Source of the DNA: Flavobacterium sp.
GTDB taxonomy: Bacteria > Bacteroidota > Bacteroidia > Flavobacteriales > Flavobacteriaceae
Assembly (NCBI GenBank): GCA_025351785.1
Contig: JANXVF010000056.1
Span: 1 to 36,303, forward strand
DNA length: 36,303 bases
Direction: 5' to 3'
Shown: in pieces, positions 8,981 through 18,800 of the stretch
Layout: each line of letters starts with the position of its first letter
Numbering within the stretch: the first letter of the stretch is position 1
Program-made: the position numbers and the translations under genes
Notes under the pieces: generated by a model
The model's input: only the letters and a program-made list of their open reading frames with translations
Database searches by the model: none
What the model was told of the DNA's origin: nothing

Positions 8981-9655
8981 CTATTTTATTTTAAAACGAA
9001 TGTACGTAATTGCTTTATTAATTTCCAAATATTGTTTTTCATAAAATGTTTGAAAATCAGTCACTTCTTTTGGCGAACCCTCATTCTTATAAACATTGTG
9101 GTTTGCATACAAAACCTCGTGACCTTCGCCATGAAGTAACCCAAGAGTGTAACCGTGCATAAATTCGCTGTCCGTTTTTAGGTTAACAATTCCGTTTGTT
9201 TTTAGTATTTTTTTATATAATTGTAAAAACTCTGAATTTGTCATTCGATGTTTTGTACGTTTATATTTTATTTGTGGATCTGGAAATGTTATCCAAATTT
9301 CGCTAATTTCATTTAAACCAAAAATGTGTTCGATTAGTTCAATTTGAGTTCTAACAAAAGCAACATTTTGCATTTTATTTACAACTGCAGTTTTAGCACC
9401 ACGCCAAAATCGCGCTCCTTTTATATCAATTCCTATATAGTTTGTATCTGGATTTCTTTCGGCTAGACCTATTGTATATTCTCCTTTACCACAACCTAGT
9501 TCTATAATTATTGGATTATTATTTTTGAAAAAATCGGAATTCCATTTTCCTTTTAACAAAAATAATTCTGAAACCACTTCCTCTCGAGTGGGCTGAAAAA
9601 CGTTAGTAAAAGTTTCGTTTTCTTTAAATCTGATTAATTTATTTTTGCTTCCCAC
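8981..9655 (-). CDS. trmB: tRNA (guanine-N7)-methyltransferase
   Basis: TrmB methylates G46 of tRNA using S-adenosylmethionine. The SAM-binding motif is IIELGCGKGEYT, and the family signature ITFPDPQIKYKRTKHRM is present in the second half. I chose the GTG at 9655 (224 aa, beginning MGSKNKLIRF) over the upstream ATG at 9712. The extra 19 residues are hydrophobic and unlike the family, and the DNA that would encode them contains a perfect TAATTTTG promoter box (9676-9683), so it is probably not translated. The gene heads the trmB, lysE-like, ATL operon. Confidence 0.93.
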   Translation of the reverse strand: MGSKNKLIRFKENETFTNVFQPTREEVVSELFLLKGKWNSDFFKNNNPIIIELGCGKGEYTIGLAERNPDTNYIGIDIKGARFWRGAKTAVVNKMQNVAFVRTQIELIEHIFGLNEISEIWITFPDPQIKYKRTKHRMTNSEFLQLYKKILKTNGIVNLKTDSEFMHGYTLGLLHGEGHEVLYANHNVYKNEGSPKEVTDFQTFYEKQYLEINKAITYIRFKIK

Positions 9656-9675
9656 GACTAAATTTAATGTTTTGG

Positions 9676-9683
9676 CAAAATTA
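9676..9683 (-). promoter_or_regulatory. -7 box TAATTTTG for trmB
   Basis: This exact TAnnTTTG match on the minus strand lies 20 bases upstream of the GTG start. It supports the shorter trmB reading frame. Confidence 0.6.
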
Positions 9684-9775
9684 AGGAAATATAAACTACT
9701 TATTATTATCATACATTTACTTTTATTTGTTGCAATACATGTTTTATCAAATCAAAAATTTATTTTTAAAAAGGG

Positions 9776-10828
9776 ATGAATAATATTTTAGTAGCGCCAC
9801 TAAACTGGGGATTGGGACATTCTACACGATGCATTCCTATAATTAATGCGTTAATTGAAAATGGGTTTTCGCCAATATTGGCTTCAGATGGAAACGCCTT
9901 AACATTGCTTAAAAAAGAATTTCCTAATTTATTAACCTTGCAATTGCCATCGTATCATATTGAATATGCAAAGAAGGCTTCAAATTTTAAATGGAAATTA
10001 TTAAAAAATAGCCCCAAAACGATTAATGCAATTTTTGAAGAAAAAAAAATTGTAAAAAAATGGATTAAAGAATATAACTTGGTTGGAATTATTTCTGATA
10101 ATAGATTAGGAGTTCACAGCAAAAAAATTCCATCAGTATTTATTACACATCAACTTACAGTTTTATCAGGTAAAACTACATGGATTTCGAGTAAAATGCA
10201 TCATTATTTTATAAGAAAATATAAGGAATGTTGGGTTCCTGACACTAGAGACATCCCTAATCTTACAGGAAAATTAGGACACCTAGTATCTACAAATTTA
10301 AATATAAAATATATAGGGGTATTGAGCCGATTACAAAAACAAGAACTGCCAAAAGTTTATGATTTAATGGTTTTACTTTCAGGACCAGAACCACAACGAA
10401 CGTTGCTCGAAGAAAAACTGATTTTAGAATTGAAAAATTATAAAGAAAAAGTAATTTTTATAAAAGGTATTGTAGAACAAGACCAAAAGATAGAACAGTT
10501 AGCAAATATTACTTTCTATAATTTTATGCAAACCCAAGAATTAGAAAAAACATTTAACCAAAGCGAAATAGTACTTTGTAGATCTGGTTATACAACTATA
10601 ATGGATTTATCTAAACTAGAAAAAAAAGCTTTTTTTATACCAACTCCGGGACAATTTGAGCAAGAATATTTGGCAAAAAAGTTGAAAAAGCAAGGATTAG
10701 TTCCAATGGCAAAACAAGATAAATTTACAATAGATGATTTGTTTGCAGTACCACTTTACAAAGGATTACTAAACTTAGATTCACCTTTAATCTGGTCAGA
10801 TTTATTTAGACTTTTCGAGAGTAAATGA
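9776..10828 (+). CDS. MurG-like (GT-B) glycosyltransferase
   Basis: The N-terminus MNNILVAPLNWGLGHSTRC carries the glycine-rich GLGHSTR loop of GT-B glycosyltransferases of the MurG/UGT group (COG1819-like). The C-terminal half has the nucleotide-sugar-binding layout, with LCRSGYTTIMDL near residue 268 and PTPGQFEQEYLA soon after, equivalent to the donor-binding GGxxT and P-Q-E region of the family. The acceptor is unknown; lipid or cell-envelope glycosylation is a reasonable guess. It is divergent from trmB, and its last 27 bases overlap the 3' end of the convergent histidine kinase gene. Confidence 0.8.
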   Translation: MNNILVAPLNWGLGHSTRCIPIINALIENGFSPILASDGNALTLLKKEFPNLLTLQLPSYHIEYAKKASNFKWKLLKNSPKTINAIFEEKKIVKKWIKEYNLVGIISDNRLGVHSKKIPSVFITHQLTVLSGKTTWISSKMHHYFIRKYKECWVPDTRDIPNLTGKLGHLVSTNLNIKYIGVLSRLQKQELPKVYDLMVLLSGPEPQRTLLEEKLILELKNYKEKVIFIKGIVEQDQKIEQLANITFYNFMQTQELEKTFNQSEIVLCRSGYTTIMDLSKLEKKAFFIPTPGQFEQEYLAKKLKKQGLVPMAKQDKFTIDDLFAVPLYKGLLNLDSPLIWSDLFRLFESK

Positions 10829-11848
10829 AAATTCTGAACCTTTGCCGAATTCACTTTTTATAAATATTTTTTCTTCATGACCTTCTATAATATGTTTTAC
10901 AATAGAAAGTCCTAAACCACTCCCGCCTTCTGTACGTGAACCACTTTTATCTACTCTAAAAAAACGTTCAAAAAGACGTGAAATATATTGTTTTTCTATT
11001 CCCTCACCATTATCTTGAACTCTTACAATAACTTTATTGTCAATCAAATCGTCGACAGAGACTTCTGTAGTACCGTTTTCTTTGCCATATTTGATAGAAT
11101 TCATTATAAGATTTGTCACAACTTGTTCAATTTTCTCTTTGTCGGCATTCACATAAATAGGTTTGCTATATCTTCGGTCAAACATTAAAATAATATTTTT
11201 TTTATCTGCTTGCATTTCTAATAAATCAAAAACATTTTGAATTAATTCGATGATATTAAACGAAGAATAGTCTAAATTTAAATCACCCATTTCGAGTTTA
11301 GAAATCATATCTAAATCTTCAACAATATAAATAAGTCTTTCAACTCCTTTCTCGGCTCGTTCAAGATATTTTTTTCGTAAAGTTTTATCGCTCATTGCTC
11401 CATCTAGTAGTGTAGCTAAATATCCCTGAACCGTAAAAAGCGGCGTTTTTAATTCGTGAGAAACGTTTCCTAAAAATTCTCGACGATATTCTTCTCTTAC
11501 TTTTAGAGTTTCGATTTCGAGTTTTTTGTCGGTAGCAAATTTTTTAACTTCTCGAGTAAGAGTTGCCATATCGGTAGTAATAGGCTGGCTTCGCAATGTT
11601 GTAGAATCTAAAAGTGAAACATCGTCGTATATTTTTTTAACTCTTCGGTAAATAAAATGTTCAACACGATATTGTATGACAAAAAAAGAAAAAATTAAAA
11701 TTACTAGGGCAAACAAAACGCAAAATTGCCATGAAAAAGTAAAAAATAAAAACAACAATATTGCTACAAAACTCGTTGAAAAAAGGGTGATGTATAATGA
11801 TGATTTTACTGCAAATCGATATGTTTTTTTAAAGTTTAAAGTAGTCAT
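10802..11848 (-). CDS. Membrane sensor histidine kinase, PhoR-like
   Basis: Two hydrophobic segments (about residues 15-36 and 41-59) are joined by only a few residues, so there is almost no periplasmic sensing domain. A charged linker, the HisKA domain with the phospho-acceptor H131 in NVSHELKTPL, and a full HATPase domain follow: N box NLIMNSIKYG, G1 DNGEGI, F box ERFFRVD, G2 GGSGLGLSIV. It is the partner of the response regulator 55 bases upstream on the same strand. The short loop suggests that it senses membrane state or another membrane protein, as proposed for PhoR-type kinases. The 27-base 3' overlap with the opposite gene may allow antisense effects. Confidence 0.92.
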   Translation of the reverse strand: MTTLNFKKTYRFAVKSSLYITLFSTSFVAILLFLFFTFSWQFCVLFALVILIFSFFVIQYRVEHFIYRRVKKIYDDVSLLDSTTLRSQPITTDMATLTREVKKFATDKKLEIETLKVREEYRREFLGNVSHELKTPLFTVQGYLATLLDGAMSDKTLRKKYLERAEKGVERLIYIVEDLDMISKLEMGDLNLDYSSFNIIELIQNVFDLLEMQADKKNIILMFDRRYSKPIYVNADKEKIEQVVTNLIMNSIKYGKENGTTEVSVDDLIDNKVIVRVQDNGEGIEKQYISRLFERFFRVDKSGSRTEGGSGLGLSIVKHIIEGHEEKIFIKSEFGKGSEFSFTLEKSK

Positions 11849-11903
11849 TTTTGTTGAAGCAAGTTTTTTTAAATTTTAAAATGCAATATTATAAATTTAA
11901 TAA

Positions 11904-12587
11904 CTACACCTCAAACTTATAGCCTACACCTTTGATGGTTTTAAAAAGTTCTTCACCTATTTTTTCACGAAGTTTTCTAATATGAACATCTATGGTTCTA
12001 CCACCAACGATTACTTCATTACCCCATACTTTATCTAGAATTTCTTCACGTTTAAAAACTTTTCCGGGTTTTGATGCCAATAAGTAAAACAATTCAAACT
12101 CTTTTCTTGGAAGCACTATTTCTCTATCTTCCATTATGATTTTATATTCTTCTCTATTGATAATAATACCGCCAACATTTAAATTTTCGGAAGCAGGATT
12201 ATCTTCTTTCAATCGACGAAGCAATGCTTTTACTTTACTTACTAATAATTTAGGTTTTATAGGTTTAGGAATATAATCGTCGGCACCTGCATCAAAACCT
12301 GCTACTTGCGAATAATCTTCGTTTCTAGCTGTTAAAAAAGTGATTATAGTATTTTTTAATTCTGGAATTTTTCTGATATTTTCACAAGCCTCCATACCAT
12401 CCATTTCGGGCATCATTACATCCATAATTATTAAATGCGGATGTTCTTTTTTTGCAACAACTATAGCTTCTTTTCCATTGCTTGCTGTAACAATTTTATA
12501 ACCCTCTTGCGCTAAATTATAGCCTACAATTTCCAAGATATCTTGCTCGTCGTCAACCAATAAAATTTTAATTTCCTTTTTTTTCAT
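11904..12587 (-). CDS. OmpR/PhoB-family response regulator
   Basis: The receiver domain (residues 1 to about 120) has the acidic pair D12-D13, phospho-acceptor D56 in IIMDVMMPEMDG, T87 in FLTARN and K108 in YIPKPI. The C-terminal winged-helix DNA-binding domain includes LPRKEFELFYLLASKPG and GGRTIDVHIRKLREKIG, typical of OmpR/PhoB regulators, which bind tandem direct repeats. The start is the ATG at 12587; a TTG three codons upstream (12596) is less likely. It is encoded before its kinase and divergent from the TonB receptor gene, so the 210-base region between them probably carries shared control. The PhoB assignment rests on family resemblance; the signal is not shown. Confidence 0.93.
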   Translation of the reverse strand: MKKKEIKILLVDDEQDILEIVGYNLAQEGYKIVTASNGKEAIVVAKKEHPHLIIMDVMMPEMDGMEACENIRKIPELKNTIITFLTARNEDYSQVAGFDAGADDYIPKPIKPKLLVSKVKALLRRLKEDNPASENLNVGGIIINREEYKIIMEDREIVLPRKEFELFYLLASKPGKVFKREEILDKVWGNEVIVGGRTIDVHIRKLREKIGEELFKTIKGVGYKFEV

Positions 12588-12650
12588 AAAGCACAATTAA
12601 GTTACTATTTGCATTTGTAAATATAATGTAATTCAACTTTACAATAAGAA

Positions 12651-12683
12651 TTATAATTATCTTAACCATAATTTAATATTAAT
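12651..12683 (+). promoter_or_regulatory. Possible regulator-binding direct repeats
   Basis: Three consecutive 11-base units begin TTATA (12651), TTAAC (12662) and TTAAT (12673). They resemble, more weakly, the six-unit array at 15769-15834 and lie between the response regulator and the TonB receptor. The region is AT-rich, so chance is a real alternative. Confidence 0.3.
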
Positions 12684-12750
12684 TAGTTTACAAAACATTG
12701 TGTTTACATTTTAATGATTTTAAGAAAATACTTAAACAAGAGTAGTACTT

Positions 12751-12758
12751 TATTTTTG
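12751..12758 (+). promoter_or_regulatory. Candidate -7 box TATTTTTG for the TonB receptor
   Basis: This is an exact TAnnTTTG match 39 bases before the preferred ATG at 12798. A second match (TAATTTTG, 12766-12773) lies closer. Both fall inside the longer reading frame that starts at 12714, which argues against that start. Confidence 0.4.
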
Positions 12759-12797
12759 CACAAATTAATTTTGAGTAAACCTAAAATATCAAAACCC

Positions 12798-15749
12798 ATG
12801 AAATTTAAACATATTTTATTCTTAATATTAATTTCTCACCAACTTTTTTCACAAAATGCAGTTTCTAATATTAAGGGACAAGTTCTAGAAGAAGGCTCTG
12901 GAAAATCATTTCCTGGTGTTTCTATTAATGTAAAAGGTAAAAGTTATTCAACAATTTCTGATGCAGAAGGAAATTTTATTTTAAGAAATATACCTTTAGG
13001 AAAATATGATATTCAATTTTCAGCTTTTTCCTTTGACACAAAAATCATAACAGATGTTGAGGTTATTAAAGACGAAACAACAAGCTTAACGGTCTCTTTG
13101 GTCGAACGTAAAAATGTTTTGGATGAGGTGGTCATTACAAAAACTAAAGCCAAAGCAGAATCGGTAAAATCATTACTATTATTACAAAAAAATAGTATTA
13201 GAGTATCCGACGGAATATCAGCCGAAAGTATAAAGCGAACTCCAGATAGGACAACATCTGATGTTATAAAAAGAATAAGTGGCGCCAGTATTCAAGACAA
13301 TAAATTTATTGTTATTAGAGGATTGAACGATAGGTATAACACCACTTTTTTAAATGGAAGTCCGCTACCAAGTTCTGAACCAGATAGAAAAGCATTTTCA
13401 TTTGATATTTTTCCGGCAAACATGGTCGACAATTTGGTAATTTATAAAACTGCTTCACCAGATTTGCCTGGAGAATTTGCAGGAGGAGTTGTCGAAATAA
13501 ATACAAAGTCGGTTGCAGATAAAGATTTTCAATCACTATCGGTCGGTGGTGGATATAATACAGTTACCACTGGAAAAAATCAGCTTTATTCAAAAGGAGG
13601 TAAATATGACTGGCTTGGCGTTGATGATGGAACCAGATCTTTTCAAAGTTCTTTTCCAACAGTACAACAGTTTCAGGATTTACAAACTAATTCTAATCAA
13701 AATAATATTATTCAAATTAGCAATTTAGCAAAAGCATATAATTTTGATTGGAGTTTAAATTCTAAATCATTTTTGCCAAATACAAATTTTCAATATACTA
13801 TTGGTAGACACTCAAAACTTGTGGACGGAAGCGATTTTGGATTTGTAGCATCAGTCTCTAACGCTATTACAAATAATTATTTGCAAACTAATAGAAACGA
13901 ATATGAAACGCAAGGTGCCTTAGTTAAGAATCAAAACGATCAGGAATATTCTGTAAAAACTCTTTTTGGTGCTATGGCAAATTTTTCGCTAAAAGTAAAT
14001 CCAAACAATTCGTTTAATTTTAAAAATTTGTACAGTATTAACAGCGATAATAATGTACTCGACAGATTATCAAATGAAAATCAAGACAGCGAACCGCTTC
14101 AATCACATACTACTGCCAGATTATTTACAAGTAACAGAATTTATTCAGGGCAATTAAACGGAGAACATTATCTTAGTCAAAGTAAAATAAAGATAAGTTG
14201 GGTTGGATCGTACGGAAGTGTACTAAGAAGTACACCTAACGATAGACGTAATACCTATTATTTTACAAAATTTGAAGACGGCACAACATCGCAACCTGCA
14301 GCTTTTTTTCAAATTAATAGTACAGGCGCAGACTCTCCAGGATCATTTTTTTCATCAAAAAATTTAGAAAATATTTACAGTTCAAAAGTTGATGTTAGCA
14401 GAAAATTTAAGTTTACTGATAAAATTTCATTAGAGCTAAAAGCAGGTTACTTCAATCAAGGAAGAAATAGAAGTTTTAATGCCCGTCAAGTAGGGTATAT
14501 TCCTTTTAATGGTACTGTGAATGGTACAAATTATAATACTGGAACTTTTCAATCTAGTATTCAATTTCAAGATGATGCTCATATTTTTAATCCAGAAAAC
14601 ATGGGAATTATTTCGCAAGGAGTAAGTGGTTTAACACTTTTTGATGGCACCAAGAAATATGATTCATATTCAGCAAATTCAAAATTAGATGCGTCTTATA
14701 TAATGTTAGATAATTCTTTTGGTAAATTCCGATTGGTTTGGGGATTGCGAATCGAGAATTATTCTCAAAATTTAGTATCAAAACTTGATAACGGACAGCC
14801 AGTAAATATTAAAAATTCGCAAGTAGATTATTTGCCATCAGCAAATTTAATTGTTGGTATTACAAAAAAGCAAAACATCAGATTGAGTTATTCAAAAACA
14901 TTGAATCGACCAGAATTTAGAGAGTTAGCTCCATTTTTATTTTATGACGCAGTAAGAAGACGAAATACACAAGGAACACCAGAATTAACAATTGCTACAG
15001 TTCAAAATGCCGATTTTAGGTATGAAATTTTCCCTGGTAAAGGGCAATTATTTTCAGTCTCAGTTTTTTACAAAAAGTTTAAAAACCCAATAGAATTACA
15101 AGCATTAGCAAATAATTCTGACAAATATAATAATGCTTTAGGAGCTGTGAATAAAGGTATTGAATTAGAATATCGTACTTTATTAAGTTCAGTTTTTAGT
15201 GCTAAAGAAAATAAAGTTTTAGACGATATTACATTTTTTACAAACTTAGCTATCATAAAATCAAAAGTTGATATTTCAAACTTATTACAGGCCACAGAAC
15301 TAACCGATATTCCACTTCAAGGTCAGTCGCCTTATGTGTTTAATGGTGGTTTACAATATTTAAATTCAGAAAAAGGTTGGGCAGCATCAATTAATGTAAA
15401 TAAAATTGGAGATAGAATTGCAATTCAGGCAAATCAAACTCAAGGCGCTTCAGTTCCAGCATTGTGGGAAAAAGGCAGAACTTTTTTAGACATGCAAATT
15501 GCCAAAAGTTTTTTGAAAAATAAGTTAGAGTTTAAATTTAACATTCAAAATTTGTTAGCTCAAGATCAAATTTTTTATAATAATTATGATGTTGAAACAA
15601 ATAGAAAAACAGGATTTAATGCTCTTGTGAATAATATTTTTACAGGCGATTCTCAAAACAGAAATGGATTTAATAAAGATATTGACGACTTAGTATATAT
15701 TACCAAATATGGAAAAACATTTTCGTTTACAGTAACTTACAATTTTTAA
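12798..15749 (+). CDS. TonB-dependent outer-membrane receptor
   Basis: The protein (983 aa) begins with a signal peptide (MKFKHILFLILISHQLFSQ), then a CarboxypepD_reg-like beta-sandwich domain (about residues 24-105; SFPGVSINVKG to FSFDTKII), then the plug domain (VIKRISGASIQDNKFIVIRG, NGSPLPSSEPDRK, DLPGEFAGGVVEI), and a long beta-barrel ending in aromatic FSFTVTYNF. It would import a scarce nutrient with energy from TonB. No SusD partner follows; the next gene encodes a secreted protein, so it is not a standard SusCD pair. The ATG at 12798 was chosen because the 28 upstream residues precede a clear signal peptide and overlie promoter boxes. The neighbouring two-component system suggests regulated expression. 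Confidence 0.92.
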   Translation: MKFKHILFLILISHQLFSQNAVSNIKGQVLEEGSGKSFPGVSINVKGKSYSTISDAEGNFILRNIPLGKYDIQFSAFSFDTKIITDVEVIKDETTSLTVSLVERKNVLDEVVITKTKAKAESVKSLLLLQKNSIRVSDGISAESIKRTPDRTTSDVIKRISGASIQDNKFIVIRGLNDRYNTTFLNGSPLPSSEPDRKAFSFDIFPANMVDNLVIYKTASPDLPGEFAGGVVEINTKSVADKDFQSLSVGGGYNTVTTGKNQLYSKGGKYDWLGVDDGTRSFQSSFPTVQQFQDLQTNSNQNNIIQISNLAKAYNFDWSLNSKSFLPNTNFQYTIGRHSKLVDGSDFGFVASVSNAITNNYLQTNRNEYETQGALVKNQNDQEYSVKTLFGAMANFSLKVNPNNSFNFKNLYSINSDNNVLDRLSNENQDSEPLQSHTTARLFTSNRIYSGQLNGEHYLSQSKIKISWVGSYGSVLRSTPNDRRNTYYFTKFEDGTTSQPAAFFQINSTGADSPGSFFSSKNLENIYSSKVDVSRKFKFTDKISLELKAGYFNQGRNRSFNARQVGYIPFNGTVNGTNYNTGTFQSSIQFQDDAHIFNPENMGIISQGVSGLTLFDGTKKYDSYSANSKLDASYIMLDNSFGKFRLVWGLRIENYSQNLVSKLDNGQPVNIKNSQVDYLPSANLIVGITKKQNIRLSYSKTLNRPEFRELAPFLFYDAVRRRNTQGTPELTIATVQNADFRYEIFPGKGQLFSVSVFYKKFKNPIELQALANNSDKYNNALGAVNKGIELEYRTLLSSVFSAKENKVLDDITFFTNLAIIKSKVDISNLLQATELTDIPLQGQSPYVFNGGLQYLNSEKGWAASINVNKIGDRIAIQANQTQGASVPALWEKGRTFLDMQIAKSFLKNKLEFKFNIQNLLAQDQIFYNNYDVETNRKTGFNALVNNIFTGDSQNRNGFNKDIDDLVYITKYGKTFSFTVTYNF

Positions 15750-15768
15750 ATATTGTAATAGTAAACAC

Positions 15769-15834
15769 TTAACTTTTACATAATTTTAGTTTAACCCTAT
15801 ATTCACTTTTTGATAACTTTTTGATAACAATTAA
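15769..15834 (+). promoter_or_regulatory. Six-unit 11-bp-period operator array
   Basis: Units start at 15769, 15780, 15791, 15802, 15813 and 15824, exactly 11 bases apart. Their first five bases are TTAAC, ATAAT, TTAAC, TTCAC, ATAAC and ATAAC, giving wTmAy, and four of the six continue with a T-run. Units four and five share CTTTTTG across the junction. PhoB-type regulators bind direct repeats with this 11-base period. The array ends 26 bases before a TAATTTTG -7 box and no -33 TTG is present, as expected for an activator-dependent promoter. Confidence 0.6.
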
Positions 15835-15860
15835 TAATCTGTATTTCAATGTGTTGTGAT

Positions 15861-15868
15861 TAATTTTG
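15861..15868 (+). promoter_or_regulatory. -7 box TAATTTTG for the duplicated secreted protein
   Basis: This exact TAnnTTTG match lies 23 bases before the ATG at 15892. The normal -33 TTG is missing at 17-23 bases upstream, and the 11-base repeat array occupies the region just upstream. Confidence 0.55.
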
Positions 15869-15891
15869 TTTAACAAAAAAAACACACAATC

Positions 15892-18800
15892 ATGAAAAAA
15901 AATTATCTATTCTTGTTATTAATTTTTGTTTCCTTTTTAGGATTTGCACAAATTACGACTACTACTTATCGAGGTGCATTTGCTCCTAGTCCAACAGCAA
16001 TGTGGACAGACAACTGGACTGAATTTGACCCACAAAATGCAGTTTACCCAGTTCCAAATGTTGATGTAACAGCAAATATTACAGTCGATACGCATTGGAC
16101 AGCGGGAAACACCTATTATTTGAGAAATCAAATTTATGTAAAAAATAATTCGACACTTACAATTGATGCAGGAGTTGTAATTCGTGCAGATCATACCGCC
16201 GTTGGTGCAGGTTTGTTTGTAACGAAAGGTTCAAAAGTTATTGCAATTGGTACAGCTTCAAGTCCTATAGTTTTTACTTCAGATAATGCTCCAGGTGGCA
16301 GAAACAAAGGCGATTGGGGCGGTATAATTTTGCTAGGTAAAGCATCTTATAATATCAATAATGGTGTAAATAATATCGAAGGAATTGCGGCATCTTCAGA
16401 TACACAATTTGGTGGCGGAACTTCTCCCGATGATAATGACAATTCAGGAATTTTGAAATATGTTCGAATTGAGTTTGGAGGATATATTTATGCCCCAAAT
16501 CAAGAAATAAACGGTTTAACTTTTGGAGCAGTTGGACGTGGAACTACAATTGATAATGTACAAGTTTCTTTTGCAAACGATGATTCTTTTGAATGGTTTG
16601 GCGGCACTGTAAATTGCACACACATAGTAGCATACCGTGGATTGGATGATGATTTTGATACTGATAATGGTTACAGTGGTTATGTTCAATTTGCATTAGG
16701 AGTTAGAGACCCTCAAATTTCTGATAATCCGTCAGTTTCAACATCAGAAGGATTTGAATCTGATAATAATGCTACAAGTTCTGCAGTATCACCTTACACA
16801 AGTGCAATTTTTACGAACTGTACCTTAGTTGGTCCAACCTATAGATTGACTTTACCCAACGGGGGAACTTTAGCTTCCGGATACAAAAGAGGTGCTCGTT
16901 TAAGAAGAAATTCGCAGTTAAAAATATATAACACTGTTTTTTTAGATTTTCTTGAAGGTCTAAATGTAGATGGAGTTACTACAGAAACTAATGCATTTAA
17001 TAATACATTGAAATACAAAAATAATATTTTAGCTGGAATAACTACACCCTCTAAAATTGTTTATGTAAATGCTTCTGGAAACAACCCTAGTTTTAATATA
17101 TCAACATGGTATGCTGCTAATAATAATACAACTGTAGCATCTAATACCGGTATTTTGACAAATCCTTACAATACCTCAAATGCATTAATTTATACAGGAT
17201 TGGATTATCGTCCAGCAACAGGTTCAATTGCATTATCTGGAGCTGATTTTACTGATATTTTCTCAAGTGGAACTACTTATTATGTAGATGCTGACGGAGA
17301 CGGTTATGACGCAGGAACAGTAGTTTTCAATACTACTAATACCCCAACAGGTTACAGCACTACTACTTTAGGTAGCGATTGTGATGACACTGATCCATCA
17401 ACCCATATTGGCTGTCTTGCAATAACAACAGTAGCTTACAGAGGTGCTTTTGCACCTGCACCAACAGCAATGTGGACAGACAACTGGACAGAGTTTGACC
17501 CTCAAAATGCGGTTTATCCAACACCAAATGTAGATGTTAATTCAAACATAACTTCTGATACTCATTGGACTGCGGGAAACACCTATTATTTAAGAAATCA
17601 AATTTATGTAAAAAACAATGCTACTCTAACGATTGATGCAGGTGTTATAATTCGAGCAGACCACACAGCAGTAGGTGCAGGCTTATTTGTTACAAAAGGT
17701 GCCAAAGTTATTGCAGTAGGAACTGCAACAAGCCCTATTGTGTTCACCTCTGATAATGCTCCTGGAGCTAGAAACAAAGGTGATTGGGGAGGTGTTATTT
17801 TACTAGGAAAAGCATCATATAATATTAACAATGGTGTAAATAATATAGAAGGAATTGCTGCGTCTTCGGATACTGAATTTGGTGGAGGGACTACTCCAGA
17901 TGATGATGATAATTCAGGAATGTTGAAATATGTTCGTATCGAGTTTGGAGGTTATATTTATGCTCCAAATCAAGAAATAAACGGATTAACTTTTGGAGCA
18001 GTTGGTAGATTAACAACTATCGATAATGTGCAAGTTTCTTTTGCAAACGATGATTCTTTTGAATGGTTTGGTGGCACTGTAAATTGTAAACATATTGTTG
18101 CTTACCGAGGATTAGACGATGATTTTGATACAGATAATGGTTACAGCGGTTATGTTCAATTTGCTTTAGGGATTAGAGACCCGCAAATTTCTGATAATCC
18201 GTCAGTTTCAACTTCAGAAGGATTTGAATCTGATAATAATGCTACAAGTTCTGCTGTATCACCTTATACAAGTGCTAGATTCACAAACTGTACCTTGGTT
18301 GGTCCAACTTATAGATTGACCCTGCCAAATGGGGGAACTTTAGCTTCTGGATATAAAAGAGGAGCTCGTTTAAGAAGAAATACACATTTAAAAATTTACA
18401 ATACTATCTTTTTAGATTTTCTTGAAGGATTAAATATAGATGGAGTTACTACAGAAACTAATGCATTGAATAACACATTGAAATACAAAAACAATATTTT
18501 AGCCGGAATTACTACAACTTCTAAAACTGTTTATGTAAATGCATCTGGAAATAACCCTAGTTTTGATATCAATGCTTGGTATAGTTCAAATAATAATTCT
18601 ACTGTTGCAACTAATGCTGGTATTTTAATAAATCCTTACAATACATCAAGTGCATTAATATACACAGGATTAGATTATCGTCCAGCAACGACTTCAATAG
18701 CGGCAACTGGTGCAGATTTTTCAGATTCAGATTTAACTTTAAGTACACAATCGATTTCAACTAATTTTAATGAAACAAGAATTTATCCAAATCCATTTGC

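Noticed and set aside
9656..9712. An N-terminal extension of TrmB from the ATG at 9712
   Set aside because: The extension overlies a perfect TAATTTTG promoter box and does not resemble the family N-terminus; GTG at 9655 is better.
12651..12683. A confident regulator-binding array before the TonB receptor
   Set aside because: Only three weak 11-base units are seen and they do not sit next to the best -7 box, so it is listed at low confidence and not as a separate finding.
12714..12797. A longer N-terminus for the TonB receptor
   Set aside because: A clear signal peptide begins at 12798, and the upstream DNA contains two TAnnTTTG boxes.
15952..18726. Two separate genes or an assembly artefact at the duplication
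   Set aside because: One uninterrupted frame spans both copies, and the copies differ at many synonymous sites, so neither a collapse error nor a simple duplicate read explains it.
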